Assembly (NCBI GenBank): GCA_025929125.1
Contig: JAICMT010000122.1
Span: forward strand, 1-5,740
Length of the DNA: 5,740 nucleotides
Origin: Acidobacteriaceae bacterium
Lineage (GTDB): Bacteria > Acidobacteriota > Terriglobia > Terriglobales > Acidobacteriaceae
Reading direction: 5' to 3'
Positions 5,694-5,740 of this stretch are shown here, one piece after another. The translations under genes were made by a program, and so were the position numbers. Positions within the stretch are counted from its first letter, which is position 1, and every line of letters starts with the position of its first letter. The notes beneath the pieces are model-generated. The model saw nothing but the letters and a program-made list of their open reading frames with translations, was not told the origin of the DNA and did no database searches.

Positions 5694-5740
5694 TCCCCCG
5701 ATGCCCTAATGTCAGTGCTGTTGGCGAATTGGATCCGCAC
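5694..5740 (-). other. Partial upstream region of acs
   Basis: Only 47 bases precede the acs start before the window ends. Reading towards acs, I see no -35/-10 pair, and the only notable element is the GGGGG run adjoining the ATG. The promoter probably lies beyond the window. Confidence 0.4.

Overview
The window looks like chromosomal DNA of a GC-rich soil-type bacterium. My best guess is Acidobacteriota (Terriglobia-like). This rests on codon style, a strongly C-ending reading frame in the kinase, an isolated small Flp-type pilin and the general look of the acetyl-CoA synthetase. It is an impression, not a database result. Base composition is not uniform: a 60-base block in the kinase (361-420) counts 75% G+C, one in acs (3961-4020) 67%, but blocks in the segment after the kinase count 40% (961-1020) and 45% (1501-1560).

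Layout. Positions 1-633 hold the C-terminal end of a sensor histidine kinase that enters from the left. Positions 634-864 are non-coding, with nested inverted repeats (729-777) beside a good sigma70-like promoter (787-815). Positions 865-2458 form a lower-GC, same-strand cluster of three genes. The first is a DUF3883/NO VEIN-type PD-(D/E)XK nuclease gene broken by a one-base frameshift near 1310. The second is an intact 140-residue protein of unknown function. The third is a very-short-patch-repair (Vsr) endonuclease gene whose reading frame carries an in-frame amber codon at 2108-2110. No DNA methyltransferase, which such genes usually accompany, is visible. I read this as the decaying remainder of a laterally acquired restriction/repair cassette, unless the two lesions are sequencing errors.

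Positions 2680-2850 encode a short Flp/type IVb prepilin with a GTG start. Positions 2851-3282 are non-coding but rich in hairpins, including a GC-rich terminator-like stem at 3024-3054 and five other short perfect inverted repeats. Positions 3283-3681 encode an uncharacterised 132-residue protein with a possible SH3-like segment. Positions 3723-5693 on the minus strand encode a complete acetyl-CoA synthetase (Acs), convergent with the preceding gene; its upstream region is cut by the window end.

The housekeeping genes (kinase, pilin, acs) do not obviously work together. The three cassette genes are tightly spaced and probably formed one transcription unit from the 787-815 promoter. I found no tRNA, rRNA, CRISPR array, transposase or integrase. 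The most interesting material is the pair of inactivating lesions in neighbouring nuclease genes, the unknown protein between them, and the hairpin cluster at 3003-3267. I did not find clear evidence of a wholly new system.
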